Virus record (IMG/VR): IMGVR_UViG_3300030044_000035
Coordinates: 1 to 45,579 of that record
DNA length: 45,579 nucleotides
DNA from: a virus
Direction: 5' to 3' (one strand)
A program made the translations under genes and the position numbers. Shown here in pieces: positions 17,238 through 25,386 of this stretch (position 1 is its first letter; every line of letters starts with the position of its first letter). Below the pieces are notes generated by a model, which searched no databases, had not been told where the DNA came from, and saw only the letters and a program-made list of their open reading frames with translations.

Positions 17238-19307
17238 TTATTTGCTGTAGTTGAAGGCGAAGCCACCCTCGGACATCATCGGCAGATCGGCGCACCACCA
17301 GGGCGGTGTACGCATGATCTTGTCCAGTTCGCGGTATGCGACTGGGGCGGAACGTGTGCGGGCGATAATGGCGATCTCGTCGTGGGTTGTCATAACGACA
17401 CGACGTTTCTGGCCGATCTCCACCATTTGATCCATGACGATGATGCGGGCAAGCGCCTGGACAATATTCTCATCGAGCAGGCCTGCATATATCTTCTTGC
17501 GGGCGAGCTTGGACTGGTACGACCATTCCTCCCAGCCCATGTCGCCCATGCTTTTTTTCAGGTCTGGGTATTTCAAGCACATCCCATTCGGGAGCCAGAT
17601 GCGCTCTTTCTCCCAGTGCAGGCACTTATATGAGCCAGTCCGTCCAGCAGCCATGTCTTCAATGATGCGTGTGCAGAACGCCCAGCCGTTGACGATCTTG
17701 TGGTTCTTGCGCCGGTAAGTATTGACAATGGCTTTGCAGCGGTCGAGATCGAAGAACACCGGAGGGCCACCGAGCGCACCCTTGGCGAGTGTGATCTGGA
17801 ACTTGGGAGCGCCCATTTGGAAGCCGAGGCCAAGAATGCAGACCTTACCGACGAACCGTTCCATCTTGTCTGCCTTGGTGATTTCACGGCCATAAACGAA
17901 ATCGGCGAAGTTGCAGTACGCGTCACGGCCAACACCTGCATCTGCTTGGCGAAAGGACTCCATCAGATCGTCTTGACCCCAGAGCCAACCATTAACGCGG
18001 CACTCGATCTGCCCAGCATCACCAACAATTATCTGGTGGCCCTGCGGCGCGAGAATCGACAGCCGCAACTCACCGCCGCGCTTGAGGTTCTGCATATTCA
18101 TTTTGTTGTTGCCGCCGAATCTGCCTGTATGCGCACGGTAGTAGGCATACCCAACCGGCAGCGGCATGCCGTCTGCACCGGCCTTCAAAAACCGTTCGGC
18201 GCGCGTGATATTCGTGGTGGATTTAACTGCGATCCGAACGTCGACAAGTTGTTGAATACGTGTTTGACGCGCAGCGAGCTTTTGAATGTCCGCTTTTTTG
18301 TTAAGGTCCAGATCACCAGACCATGTTTCTGTCCGACCCGGTAGCTCGATAAAATCCTGGTCGTCTTTGGCGAACGCATACGCATATTTACCCTCGTCAG
18401 TACGCTCCTCCTTTGGTTTTTTAATCCATGCGGGTGAGATTTTCGTAGGCGGCTCGATGTTTTCCGCACGGAGAAGATCAGCATATCTTTCATTGCTCCC
18501 TATGATTTTCTTGGCTTTGAGTAGCCGTTTGTCGTGATCCGGCAGCGAGCGCTCGGCGAGTTTCAGTTCCTTGTCTGGGACGTTACTGACATCGACGGAG
18601 AGCAGCAGGTCTTCCCGCTCTTTCAACTCCCGCGCCAATTCCTTTTCGACGCGGGGGATGTCAACTTTCAAGACCGGATCGCAGAACATGCGGATCGTCA
18701 TGTCGATCAGGTCAATCTCCCTGGCTGGGTAGACTTCCAGCATGCGCTTGAAGACGGACAGACATAGTTCAACGTCCTGAGCGCAGTATTCCGCGCAGGC
18801 GTTGTAGAGGGGCTTGGGCAAGTCTCGGACGCCTTTGGTCTGTTCGAGTACGTCGGCGATTTTGTTCCCAACTCCATAGTAACCAGCAACTTCGTCGAGA
18901 GAAGCACCAATATCGTTGCTGTGGAGACCGCGAGCCATTGATAACGTGTCGTGATAAACACGAGGTACAACACCAAAATGATGACTAAGGATAAAGCCGT
19001 CGAAGGCAGTATTGTGGCAAAGGAGATCATGTCGTTTCCAGTCAATAGCTCTAAGAACCGCACCGATCTTGTTTGTCGGCACGACTTTGGTTTTCCGGTT
19101 CCCAATCTTGATGCCGACCATATGCGCCTTGAAGCGCGGGTCACGGACGTATTCGGATGTGGATAATTTGGACAAGGTGTAATCTGCGTCATAATATGAT
19201 TCAAAATCAAGTGCGACGAGATGCGCCCAGTCTATCTTCGCAAGCTGGATAGCTGGGCGAGCGGAGACATCCTGCACTGGTTGGGTGACTGCGTTGGACC
19301 AGCTCAT
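17238..19307 (-). CDS. Family A DNA polymerase with 3'-5' exonuclease domain
   Basis: A 689-residue replicative polymerase. The N-terminal RNase H-like exonuclease has ALDFESYYD (Asp34, Glu36), HNTAFDGFIL and CAQDVELC. Polymerase motif A is GDAGQIECR (429-437; catalytic Asp430), motif B is RFVGKVCILGLGF and motif C is TTHDE (His642-Asp643-Glu644). Motif A has Ala-Gly where classic enzymes have Tyr-Ser. Motif B has Leu and Phe in place of Phe and Tyr, a pattern seen in a divergent phage group of Pol A enzymes. The ATGA overlap is with the small gene upstream. No thumb or 5'-exonuclease domain like that of E. coli Pol I is present. Confidence 0.95.
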   Translation of the reverse strand: MSWSNAVTQPVQDVSARPAIQLAKIDWAHLVALDFESYYDADYTLSKLSTSEYVRDPRFKAHMVGIKIGNRKTKVVPTNKIGAVLRAIDWKRHDLLCHNTAFDGFILSHHFGVVPRVYHDTLSMARGLHSNDIGASLDEVAGYYGVGNKIADVLEQTKGVRDLPKPLYNACAEYCAQDVELCLSVFKRMLEVYPAREIDLIDMTIRMFCDPVLKVDIPRVEKELARELKEREDLLLSVDVSNVPDKELKLAERSLPDHDKRLLKAKKIIGSNERYADLLRAENIEPPTKISPAWIKKPKEERTDEGKYAYAFAKDDQDFIELPGRTETWSGDLDLNKKADIQKLAARQTRIQQLVDVRIAVKSTTNITRAERFLKAGADGMPLPVGYAYYRAHTGRFGGNNKMNMQNLKRGGELRLSILAPQGHQIIVGDAGQIECRVNGWLWGQDDLMESFRQADAGVGRDAYCNFADFVYGREITKADKMERFVGKVCILGLGFQMGAPKFQITLAKGALGGPPVFFDLDRCKAIVNTYRRKNHKIVNGWAFCTRIIEDMAAGRTGSYKCLHWEKERIWLPNGMCLKYPDLKKSMGDMGWEEWSYQSKLARKKIYAGLLDENIVQALARIIVMDQMVEIGQKRRVVMTTHDEIAIIARTRSAPVAYRELDKIMRTPPWWCADLPMMSEGGFAFNYSK

Positions 19308-19537
19308 TCGACCTCCGATAATTCGATTACGCTTTTGAGGTCGTCCATTGTGATATCGTTTCCGCCGCTTACGGCGGCTGACTCAATCCATTCATGGATT
19401 GCATCACTAGCACGATCAGAGAGATCATCATCAACTTTTAACGCATGTTCCAGATTGCAGATTGCGTCCCAGTAAGCAACTTTTGCCTCGACTGCTGCTT
19501 GCAGTAGCTCGACATTTTCAGGCGTACTCAGATTCAT
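19304..19537 (-). CDS. Small hypothetical acidic protein
   Basis: A 77-residue acidic helical protein between helicase and polymerase, coupled to both by ATGA overlaps. VELLQAAVEAKVAYWDAICN and ASDAIHEWIESAA suggest an all-alpha fold. Its placement suggests a replication accessory role, but no family is recognised. Confidence 0.75.
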   Translation of the reverse strand: MNLSTPENVELLQAAVEAKVAYWDAICNLEHALKVDDDLSDRASDAIHEWIESAAVSGGNDITMDDLKSVIELSEVE

Positions 19538-20892
19538 GCCGCCTCCCCAAACAAGTCCAGTAAATTGCTCATTTTCGTGTTCTTCTCCATCAGTCGTGCG
19601 TAGACCTTCGTTTCAATCGTGCCTTCGGCCAAGATCACGATGATCTCGGTCTTGTCCTTCTGGCCGGCGCGCGCCTGCCGCTTGTTGCCCTGGCTGAAGT
19701 GCTCCAGGTCATACGTCGGTGAGGCCCAGATCGTAGTGCTGCCACGGGTCAGCGTCAGCCCATGTGCTGCGCTCTTTGGGTGGGCGAACATCACGTCGTA
19801 AAATCCTGCCTGATAGTGCTTGACCATTGCTGTGCGCTCGTTATCCGTGGCCTGTCCATCCAGCACGCAGTACGTCAGACCGCGCTTCTCGGCCTGTTTG
19901 ACGAGTTCGTCGCGCTGGTGTTTCCACAGGAAGAACACAAGCGGGTGTTTGCGGTCTTCGACGAGATCAAGGATCAGCTCATATCGGCCTGTATCGACAA
20001 CGTGATATTTCTCCGACGATTCATACACGGCACCGCTAGAAATTTGCAAAAGCTTTGTGGTGACGGCGGCTGCGTTGATCGCAGTTACCGCAGCTTCTTT
20101 CTTCAGCCACATGATCTGTGTCGACTCCATTTCGCGGTATGCCTTCTTCTGCCTGGGTGTCAGGTGGTAGGTCATCGTGTAGCTGTGCGTGGCCGGAATA
20201 TCGATGCAGTCCTCGAAGCGGTGCCGGATCGTGATATCGGCGATCAGTCCATACACCACTTCTTCGCTGCCTTCTTTGTCTGTCCATTTAAGCATTTCAG
20301 GACGTGGGCCGACTTGTTCCGGCGCGCAGACCGCTGCACGGAAGCCGAAGAACTGCCTGCCGAGCCGTTTGCCGTCGTCGAGAATCTGTACTGGATTCCA
20401 CACGTCGCAGATCGTGTTGCTGTTCGGCGTGCCGGACATGGCCGAACGGTACCGAAAATACTTCTTGATCTTGTTCAACGCCTTGGACCGGGCGCTGGTG
20501 TGGTGCTTATACGCGCTCACCTCGTCGATGATCAGAGTGTCAAACTTCTTGAAGAATGCTGGCTTCTGTTTCAGTAGCCATGTTACCGCGTCGATGTTAG
20601 TGATGTACACATCGGCGTCGGCAGCGAAGGCTTTATCCCGGTTCTCTGCATAGGCTACTGAGCAGATGATCTGCGGGGCGAATTTCCGAAAGTCATCCTC
20701 CCATGCCGAACGTAGCAGGGACTTCGGGGCGATGACCAGGGCGCAGCCGCCAGCACGTTTGCGACGTTTGGCGTAGGCCATGATCTGCACGAATGTCTTG
20801 CCCGATCCCGGATCACTCATGTCGAAAACGATGTCGGTCTTCTCCATCGCCTTCAGGGAGACTTTCTGATGGGCCATTGGTTTGTAGATCAT
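19534..20892 (-). CDS. SNF2-family DNA helicase/translocase
   Basis: A 452-residue protein. MAHQKVSLKAMEKTDIVFDM (Q-motif region), Walker A DPGSGKT (27-33), motif II DEVSAYK, motif III SGTPNSN and C-terminal motifs VLDGQATDNER, SAAHGLTLT and QARAGQKDKT show an SNF2/SF2 ATPase. Motif VI has QGNKRQARAGQ, with the arginine fingers. Phage SNF2 proteins act in replication or recombination. It is coupled by ATGA to genes on both sides and precedes the polymerase. Confidence 0.93.
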   Translation of the reverse strand: MIYKPMAHQKVSLKAMEKTDIVFDMSDPGSGKTFVQIMAYAKRRKRAGGCALVIAPKSLLRSAWEDDFRKFAPQIICSVAYAENRDKAFAADADVYITNIDAVTWLLKQKPAFFKKFDTLIIDEVSAYKHHTSARSKALNKIKKYFRYRSAMSGTPNSNTICDVWNPVQILDDGKRLGRQFFGFRAAVCAPEQVGPRPEMLKWTDKEGSEEVVYGLIADITIRHRFEDCIDIPATHSYTMTYHLTPRQKKAYREMESTQIMWLKKEAAVTAINAAAVTTKLLQISSGAVYESSEKYHVVDTGRYELILDLVEDRKHPLVFFLWKHQRDELVKQAEKRGLTYCVLDGQATDNERTAMVKHYQAGFYDVMFAHPKSAAHGLTLTRGSTTIWASPTYDLEHFSQGNKRQARAGQKDKTEIIVILAEGTIETKVYARLMEKNTKMSNLLDLFGEAA

Positions 20893-21107
20893 GTTGCCTC
20901 CTGGAATTTCAGAATTGCCGCCTGCATCTCTTCCGGCGAGAACTTGTTCTGGCTGGCACGGCGCGCTGATTCATAGTCGAGCTGACTGGCGATTTTCTTA
21001 GCCATGACCGCTCCCGTCTTTTCTTCCCTCTTGGCTTTAGCTTTTCCGGGGTTTCGCACGGAGGAAGCCAAGCCGCCAGTGCCTGATGCCCAGTCTGATG
21101 CACCCAT
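20889..21107 (-). CDS. Small basic hypothetical protein
   Basis: A 72-residue protein whose ATG at 21107 overlaps the nuclease stop (TGATG); a GTG one codon earlier is an alternative. Residues about 17-40 are Lys-rich and likely disordered. The C-terminal helix (QNKFSPEEMQAAILKFQEAT) precedes the SNF2 start. It is a possible nucleic-acid-binding partner of the neighbours. Not recognised. Confidence 0.7.
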   Translation of the reverse strand: MGASDWASGTGGLASSVRNPGKAKAKREEKTGAVMAKKIASQLDYESARRASQNKFSPEEMQAAILKFQEAT

Positions 21108-21826
21108 CACACACCCCTTTCACAGTGGCCGGTGCCGGTCGGTCCGTAGGGGCACCACTTGCAGGTAAAAATGTTGGGATTTGCAGGGAACTCAGTACAG
21201 TCGGTTAGCGCTCGCGCCTGGCGTTCGATGCCTGGTTTAAATCGCAGCCCCTGGGCACGAGTGAACGATGCCTGGGTCAGATCGTCCTGATCGAGGTACC
21301 AAAGTTCTACCGTTATAAATTCGAGCTTCGGGTAGCGTAGGAATGCGATCAGCTGATAAATCTGCATCTGCTGCATATGGCTGACTTCATTGCCAAACTT
21401 TTTGCCCGTCTTATGGTCCGCAATTACTGCCTCATACTCAGACAGAAAAACGATCACGTCGAGCTTCGCGCGAAGCCAGGCATCAGGAGACCGCCACTCG
21501 ACTGGAACCCATCGACGATCAAACGCCCACTCCTGCTCGATCTCTACTTTCCCATCCGCATAGAGCTGTTTCAGTGAGTCGAACTCGGGGCGGAATTTTG
21601 TCAGTGCCGGAGTAAGCTCGCCTTGCCCTTGCGCATAGTTTTCGGCCTCCAAATGGATGCGGCTGCCGCGTTCATTCGGAAATTCTGTTTGCCCGGGCTT
21701 CAACTCTCGTGGTGGCTCAGGAATCTTTTGCCCGTACTGAAGTTGAGTGCGGAGCTTGCATTGACTGAAGGTCTTGAGCTTTGAGGCTGACCACTGAGGG
21801 ATTGGGACTATCTGGATTGTTTTCAT
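21107..21826 (-). CDS. Cas4/RecB-like PD-(D/E)XK nuclease with Fe-S cysteines
   Basis: A 239-residue protein. The RecB-family core is visible: His58 (GSRIHLEAE), Asp123 (AKLDVIV), Asp137 and Lys139 (ADHKTGK), and a Gln-rich helix (MQQMQIYQL). Cys23 together with Cys222, Cys225 and Cys235 gives the N-C-terminal four-cysteine arrangement of Cas4/AddB-type 4Fe-4S nucleases. Such enzymes resect DNA ends, and here it is coupled to an SNF2 helicase. No cas1/cas2 or CRISPR array is present, so a phage recombination/replication role is inferred. Confidence 0.88.
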   Translation of the reverse strand: MKTIQIVPIPQWSASKLKTFSQCKLRTQLQYGQKIPEPPRELKPGQTEFPNERGSRIHLEAENYAQGQGELTPALTKFRPEFDSLKQLYADGKVEIEQEWAFDRRWVPVEWRSPDAWLRAKLDVIVFLSEYEAVIADHKTGKKFGNEVSHMQQMQIYQLIAFLRYPKLEFITVELWYLDQDDLTQASFTRAQGLRFKPGIERQARALTDCTEFPANPNIFTCKWCPYGPTGTGHCERGV

Positions 21827-22311
21827 ATCGGCGCCGTTGGGTGATATGCTGGTTTGGCGGCGAGGTACGCCGCAGAAGCTTGCTCTGGTGTGTCGAAATA
21901 CCCGAGGACTTTTCCGCAGTCATTCAGGGTGATCCTGGCTTCCCACTTGTTCATGTTCTTTGACCAGCTGACGCCTTTGAACCCAGAGGTGTTATGCGCC
22001 GCAAGCCCTGCGTTATGGCAGTTTTCGGCACGCGTCGCAGCCATTAAATTCTTGATCCGGTTGTTCGAGCGGTTACGGTCCCGATGGTCAACATCGTTCT
22101 TTGGCCATACACCATGAACCCAGAACCAAACGAGCCGGTGGAGCCGGTATTTTTTGCCGGCGATTGATACTTGAAGATAACCCTTACCATCGTCGTAGCC
22201 GGCGATCTCGCCTTTCTTGGCGCGGGCGGAAGGCGTAATGCGCCGGGTCATAACCCCGGTCTCTGGGTCATAATCGAAAAGCTCTCTCACTCTCTGCTGC
22301 GTTAGACTCAT
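21823..22311 (-). CDS. HNH endonuclease with AP2 domain
   Basis: A 162-residue protein. YRLHRLVWFWVHG, DVDHRDRNRSNNRIKNL and ATRAENCHNAG form the HNH nuclease core. SGFKGVSWSKNMNKWEARI and GYFDTPEQASAAY form a C-terminal AP2 DNA-binding domain. This is the usual freestanding homing-endonuclease architecture. The start at 22311 follows GTCTGGAAATCTAAG. Upstream lies a 24-base homopolymer, so the longer frame with a Phe run is not believed. It probably arrived as a mobile gene between the antitoxin-like and nuclease genes. Confidence 0.92.
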   Translation of the reverse strand: MSLTQQRVRELFDYDPETGVMTRRITPSARAKKGEIAGYDDGKGYLQVSIAGKKYRLHRLVWFWVHGVWPKNDVDHRDRNRSNNRIKNLMAATRAENCHNAGLAAHNTSGFKGVSWSKNMNKWEARITLNDCGKVLGYFDTPEQASAAYLAAKPAYHPTAPI

Positions 22312-22326
22312 CTTAGATTTCCAGAC

Positions 22327-22350
22327 AAAAAAAAAAAAAAAAAAAAAAAA
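22327..22350. repeat. A24 homopolymer
   Basis: Twenty-four consecutive A on the plus strand (T24 in the minus-strand leader of the HNH gene, 15 bases before its ATG). Length this extreme is unstable and may vary between virions or be mis-sized by sequencing. Confidence 0.9.
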
Positions 22351-22455
22351 TTCACCTGCTGAATCTCCCTTACAGAAGTTGGTCGAACGGGGTAGCACCC
22401 GCCATTCAGCATGTGAAGCCTTGCTAACAATGTCCGTGGTCGAGCGTTGAATCTA

Positions 22456-22484
22456 AGTATACCCTTCTATCTTTCTATTGTCTT
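22456..22484 (-). promoter_or_regulatory. Putative sigma70 promoter of the HNH gene
   Basis: On the minus strand, AAGACA (-35, 22484-22479) and TATACT (-10, 22461-22456) are separated by 17 bp. Two inverted TCTAAGTA half-sites (22452-22459 and 22484-22491 region) bracket it. It lies between the stop of the antitoxin-like gene and the HNH gene, whose 5' leader carries the T24 run. Confidence 0.5.
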
Positions 22485-22486
22485 AC

Positions 22487-23194
22487 TTAGACTTCAGAGC
22501 CGAATTCGTCATAAAGCGTCTCATACTGCTTGATCGACTCGTCGATACATTCATCGCTCATTAGGTAGTCATGCTCGGCTTCGAGGCGTCCGTAAATCCA
22601 GTCGGCGAATGATGAGACGTAGTCATCGAGGTCGAATTGTTCGTCGTCGTTATCCGTGCATGTGGCGTAATACCGGCTATTACCGATGATGCTGAAACGG
22701 CTGTATTCAGTCATGGCGTCCTCGCTTGCCACACCTTGCATACGTTGAGCGACACGGGCGACCAGAATGTCTCGAAACAAGGCTTCTCCATCTCTGGCTA
22801 TGCTGAGTAGAAGGGGGTCACTGCATTCTGCCTTGACCTTAGCCTCGCATCCTTGCAGTTGATCAATGTGGAGAGTGCCGGAGTAGCAGCAGCCGTCACC
22901 TTGATTGCAGAAGCCAGAGAAACTGATGTCTGGTTCAGTGTAGGATTTTCCGTTCTTCGGAGCTGATCTATTTGTCCCGACCTCAATACCGATTAATGCG
23001 CCGAGCGTTACAGCGTCCTCATATACATACTCCCACCATTCATAGTCGAGCTGGGTTTCGCGGTACCTACCGCGCACCTTTTCCTTGGCGCGTTCGGAAA
23101 GTTCATCGAATGTGAACTCGGTTTGTTCGACTTCGGCGAGTATGCAATCTGATAGAGCATACGCCACTTCCATTTGCTCCTTAATTCCGCTCAT
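22487..23194 (-). CDS. Phage 'antitoxin of TA stability' family protein
   Basis: A 235-residue protein. TFDELSERAKEKVRGRYRET, DYEWWEYVYEDAVTLGALIG and SFSGFCNQGDGCCYSG are hallmarks of a common phage protein family usually auto-annotated as an antitoxin of a toxin-antitoxin stability system. The true function is unknown and no toxin partner is visible. Its ATG overlaps the TGA of the upstream shifted frame (ATGA), which helps define that gene's real end. Confidence 0.8.
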   Translation of the reverse strand: MSGIKEQMEVAYALSDCILAEVEQTEFTFDELSERAKEKVRGRYRETQLDYEWWEYVYEDAVTLGALIGIEVGTNRSAPKNGKSYTEPDISFSGFCNQGDGCCYSGTLHIDQLQGCEAKVKAECSDPLLLSIARDGEALFRDILVARVAQRMQGVASEDAMTEYSRFSIIGNSRYYATCTDNDDEQFDLDDYVSSFADWIYGRLEAEHDYLMSDECIDESIKQYETLYDEFGSEV

Positions 23195-23599
23195 GCTGTC
23201 TCCCGTATATCATGCTCTTTTCCAAGATTCAGATCAATGTTGAGGCTACGACTAATCGATAAACGGCTCCAAAGCTCAAACTCACCATCCCCCAAAATTA
23301 TCATTGGTGATGTCGTTGTCGTCTTCTCCGATAATGCACTTTTGACCTTCCAAGGTTTCTTGGTCTTGGGCGAGACTCCAAAGAACGTCATGACATTTAA
23401 CGTCTTCGTAATTAGGACACCACTTCACATCGCTGGCGCAGAACCCGATGAAAAGCACGCCTTTCTCCAGTCTTCCGATTGTACATTCGTCGATAGCGAG
23501 GTTGACCTCAGGGTGATCCATTTTGCACACCAGCAGGAAGGCAATGATGGCTTCCTTCTTGCCGGCGATCACGTATGCGACATCTGAACGGTAGCCCAT
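23191..23599 (-). pseudogene. Conserved phage protein split by a +1 frameshift at G5
   Basis: Frame 1 starts at 23599 (AAGGGGCTAGATA-ATG) with MGYRSDVAYVIAGKKEAI and stops at 23282 after DNDITNDNFGGW. Shifting +1 at the TTTTGGGGG run (about 23287-23296) continues GDGEFELWSRLSISRSLNID to a stop at 23191, whose TGA overlaps the next gene's ATG. The family of MGYRSDV phage proteins usually ends with an SRSI-type strand, which only the shifted frame supplies. The joined product would be about 136 residues. This may be a true mutation, a programmed shift, or an error in the G run. Confidence 0.7.
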
Positions 23600-23602
23600 T
23601 AT

Positions 23603-23815
23603 CTAGCCCCTTGAAATATAAACTGCAAAGCAGTCATGGTCGGCGCTATCGATCTCGTGCTCGCCATACCACCAATCTTCGTTGACGTTCAGTTTGAGGG
23701 GCTTGCGATCTACAATGTTCTGCACTTCGGTCACGCCCCCTTCGTAGCCGTCTACGACGACTATCAATTCAGGATCGCAGGCTTGCAAGCGCAAGATCAG
23801 TTCTTTGACTTTCAT
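23603..23815 (-). CDS. Small hypothetical phage protein
   Basis: A 70-residue protein. MKVKELILRLQACDPELIVV, DGYEGGVTEVQNI and DCFAVYI match a common small phage family in which a helix is followed by a DPE.EV..DGYEGG strand. Role unknown. GGAGTAGATAAA precedes the ATG and includes the stop of the upstream 58-residue gene. Confidence 0.75.
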   Translation of the reverse strand: MKVKELILRLQACDPELIVVVDGYEGGVTEVQNIVDRKPLKLNVNEDWWYGEHEIDSADHDCFAVYISRG

Positions 23816-23820
23816 TTTAT

Positions 23821-23997
23821 CTACTCCGGCCATTCTTCAACGGTATATCCACGCTTCTGGAAATTCTCTTTGGTTTTGTATGGCATGTGCGCCGCATCTT
23901 TCAGCAGTTTCTTCCACGCCTCGACCTCCGTTTTCGAGGCCAGATGTACACAGGCTGATCCTCCTGGAGTTATTGGTACGAATTGAGTTCTCATCAT
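23821..23997 (-). CDS. Small hypothetical protein, 58 residues
   Basis: This starts with a double Met behind AAGGAGAAAT, directly after the stop of glycine-rich mini-gene A. The sequence (MMRTQFVPITPGGSACVHLA, then KTEVEAWKKLLKDAAHMPYK, ending YTVEEWPE) is compact and ends in a VEEW motif common in small phage proteins. Its stop lies inside the ribosome site of the next gene. Confidence 0.7.
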   Translation of the reverse strand: MMRTQFVPITPGGSACVHLASKTEVEAWKKLLKDAAHMPYKTKENFQKRGYTVEEWPE

Positions 23998-24005
23998 ATT
24001 TCTCC

Positions 24006-24107
24006 TTAACTACCGCTGCCGTAGCCGTCGCCGTCGCCATCCAACGTCATTAATATCCCGTCGTCTAACCCCAATAGACGACGGGTTAGTTTAACGAGGG
24101 CACACAT
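24006..24107 (-). CDS. Glycine-rich mini-protein A (short copy)
   Basis: A 33-residue ORF that starts directly after the TAA of the VWA gene. The shared N terminus KLTRRLLGLDDGILMTLDGD is followed by a short GDGYGSGS tail. The RRLLGLDD part is encoded by a perfect 11-bp hairpin (24057-24067/24075-24085). The TAA runs into GGAG for the next gene. It is paralogous to 25615-25833 and 26914-27225. No family recognised. Confidence 0.6.
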   Translation of the reverse strand: MCALVKLTRRLLGLDDGILMTLDGDGDGYGSGS

Positions 24108-25205
24108 TTAAATCTCTATTCTTACGGTCTCGCCGAATGCCCCAACATTGTAAGTCGTGCAGCACCAGAGCGTCGGATAATCAGGAGGATCAAAAGAATG
24201 ATCCCCGTACAAGTCCGTCAAGTAGACGAGGCACACCGGACGGATGCCCAGTTCTTCGACCTTTTCAAATACGGGCGAGAACCGCGTGCCACCTCCGCCG
24301 CATGCTTCCAGTTTAAATGGCTCGCCGCGAGCGAAGACCTGTACCCGGTTTACAGCGGCATCACAATAGATGACATGCACGTTCGCCGGTCGCGTTTCAG
24401 CGATGATTCCGTCGCACTCCGCGCTGAATTTTTCCAGTACCTTGTTGCTGATGCTGCCCGATGTATCGATGCCGATCACGATGTCGCCCATGTTCTCGCT
24501 ATACAGGCTGGGCATGTACACGCCATGCACGATCATGTGCCGGTTCGGACGTGCCCAAGAGTAGTCGTCCTTGCTGCGTTCGTTGATGAAGCGGCGCAAG
24601 ACTTCTTTCCAGTCGACCTGTGCGGCCAGCAGGCCATCGATCAGGCGTTCGATTTCTTGTGGTAGCTTGCCCATGATCTTGGCAGCTTCCTTGGCTTGGA
24701 TGGTGGCAACTTTCCAGTCGCGCGCAGCTTCAGCCTTGGCCGCAGGGTCAGGATCGCCTGGGGTCATATTGTCGAGTGGGTCGCTCTGCCCTTCTGGGGT
24801 ATCCGGCAGGAGTGTGTAAATCTCGTCAGCGGATTTACCTTTGAATGCAGGGTTGAGAAGGCCGGTGCCTTCGAAGCTGAAACCGACATCTTCCAGAATC
24901 TGATTGATGGCGTAGTCTGCAGCCTGATTCCATTTACGGTGGTCGCGTTCGGCAAGCCGTCCCATATGATCAAGGACGCAGTGCATGACCTCATGGGCGA
25001 CGACGGCTTTGGTGAGGCCAGCGCTGCACTCGTTCACGAAGTCCGGGTTGTAGCGGATCGTCTTACCGTCCACAGACATGGTCTTTGTGTTTTCGTCTTC
25101 GACGAGGTGCAGGCGCAGAGCCAGCGCACCGAAGAACGGCTGATCGAGGATCAGCGTTGCTCGGGCGCGGGTGAGCTTGGTTTTGGCTTTGGCTTGTTCG
25201 TTCAT
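24108..25205 (-). CDS. VWA-domain protein with putative metallopeptidase domain
   Basis: A 365-residue protein. The N-terminal putative metallopeptidase domain has HEVMHCVLDH at 71-80 (HExxH plus a further His). The C-terminal VWA-like domain has the MIDAS motif DTSGS at 247-251 and a YLTDLYGDH segment. This is the DUF2201-type pairing that is encoded with MoxR AAA+ ATPases, including in N4-like phages (gp24/gp25). With the MoxR and DUF3150 genes upstream it likely forms a metal-dependent chaperone or remodelling complex. The phage substrate is unknown. GGAGAATAAG precedes the ATG. Confidence 0.9.
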   Translation of the reverse strand: MNEQAKAKTKLTRARATLILDQPFFGALALRLHLVEDENTKTMSVDGKTIRYNPDFVNECSAGLTKAVVAHEVMHCVLDHMGRLAERDHRKWNQAADYAINQILEDVGFSFEGTGLLNPAFKGKSADEIYTLLPDTPEGQSDPLDNMTPGDPDPAAKAEAARDWKVATIQAKEAAKIMGKLPQEIERLIDGLLAAQVDWKEVLRRFINERSKDDYSWARPNRHMIVHGVYMPSLYSENMGDIVIGIDTSGSISNKVLEKFSAECDGIIAETRPANVHVIYCDAAVNRVQVFARGEPFKLEACGGGGTRFSPVFEKVEELGIRPVCLVYLTDLYGDHSFDPPDYPTLWCCTTYNVGAFGETVRIEI

Positions 25206-25206
25206 C

Positions 25207-25386
25207 TTATTCTCCGCTTGTGTTTAGGTCGACGTCAATCGAAGTTCCGGTACGGACATCGTACACTGTGAAATAGGTGCATGTCGAGGAAGAGTCGCGC
25301 TGGGCCATCAATGCTACCTCTGCAGCAGCTTCTGGGGAGTCGGCGAAAATATCGATCTCCCAATATACTTTGTAATGTGTATTCAT
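25207..25386 (-). CDS. Small hypothetical protein, 59 residues
   Basis: The ATG overlaps the upstream stop (ATGA). The protein begins MNTHYKVYWEIDIFADSPEA and continues AAAEVALMAQRD, with a beta-strand end (TYFTVYDVRTGTSIDVDL). The HYKVYWEIDxFAxSPEEAAxxA pattern is common among small phage proteins of unknown role. It ends one base before the VWA start region. Confidence 0.75.
   Translation of the reverse strand: MNTHYKVYWEIDIFADSPEAAAEVALMAQRDSSSTCTYFTVYDVRTGTSIDVDLNTSGE

Noticed and set aside
21107-21826. Cas4-like nuclease as part of a CRISPR system
   Set aside because: No cas1, cas2 or regular repeat-spacer array is present. The gene is coupled to an SNF2 helicase, and such nucleases are common alone in phages.
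21823-22311. HNH gene as part of an intron or intein
   Set aside because: Flanking genes are intact and end by ATGA coupling, so no split host gene is evident. It is a freestanding endonuclease.
22487-23194. Toxin-antitoxin module
   Set aside because: The family name says antitoxin, but no toxin-like gene lies next to it and the protein is not like known antitoxins.
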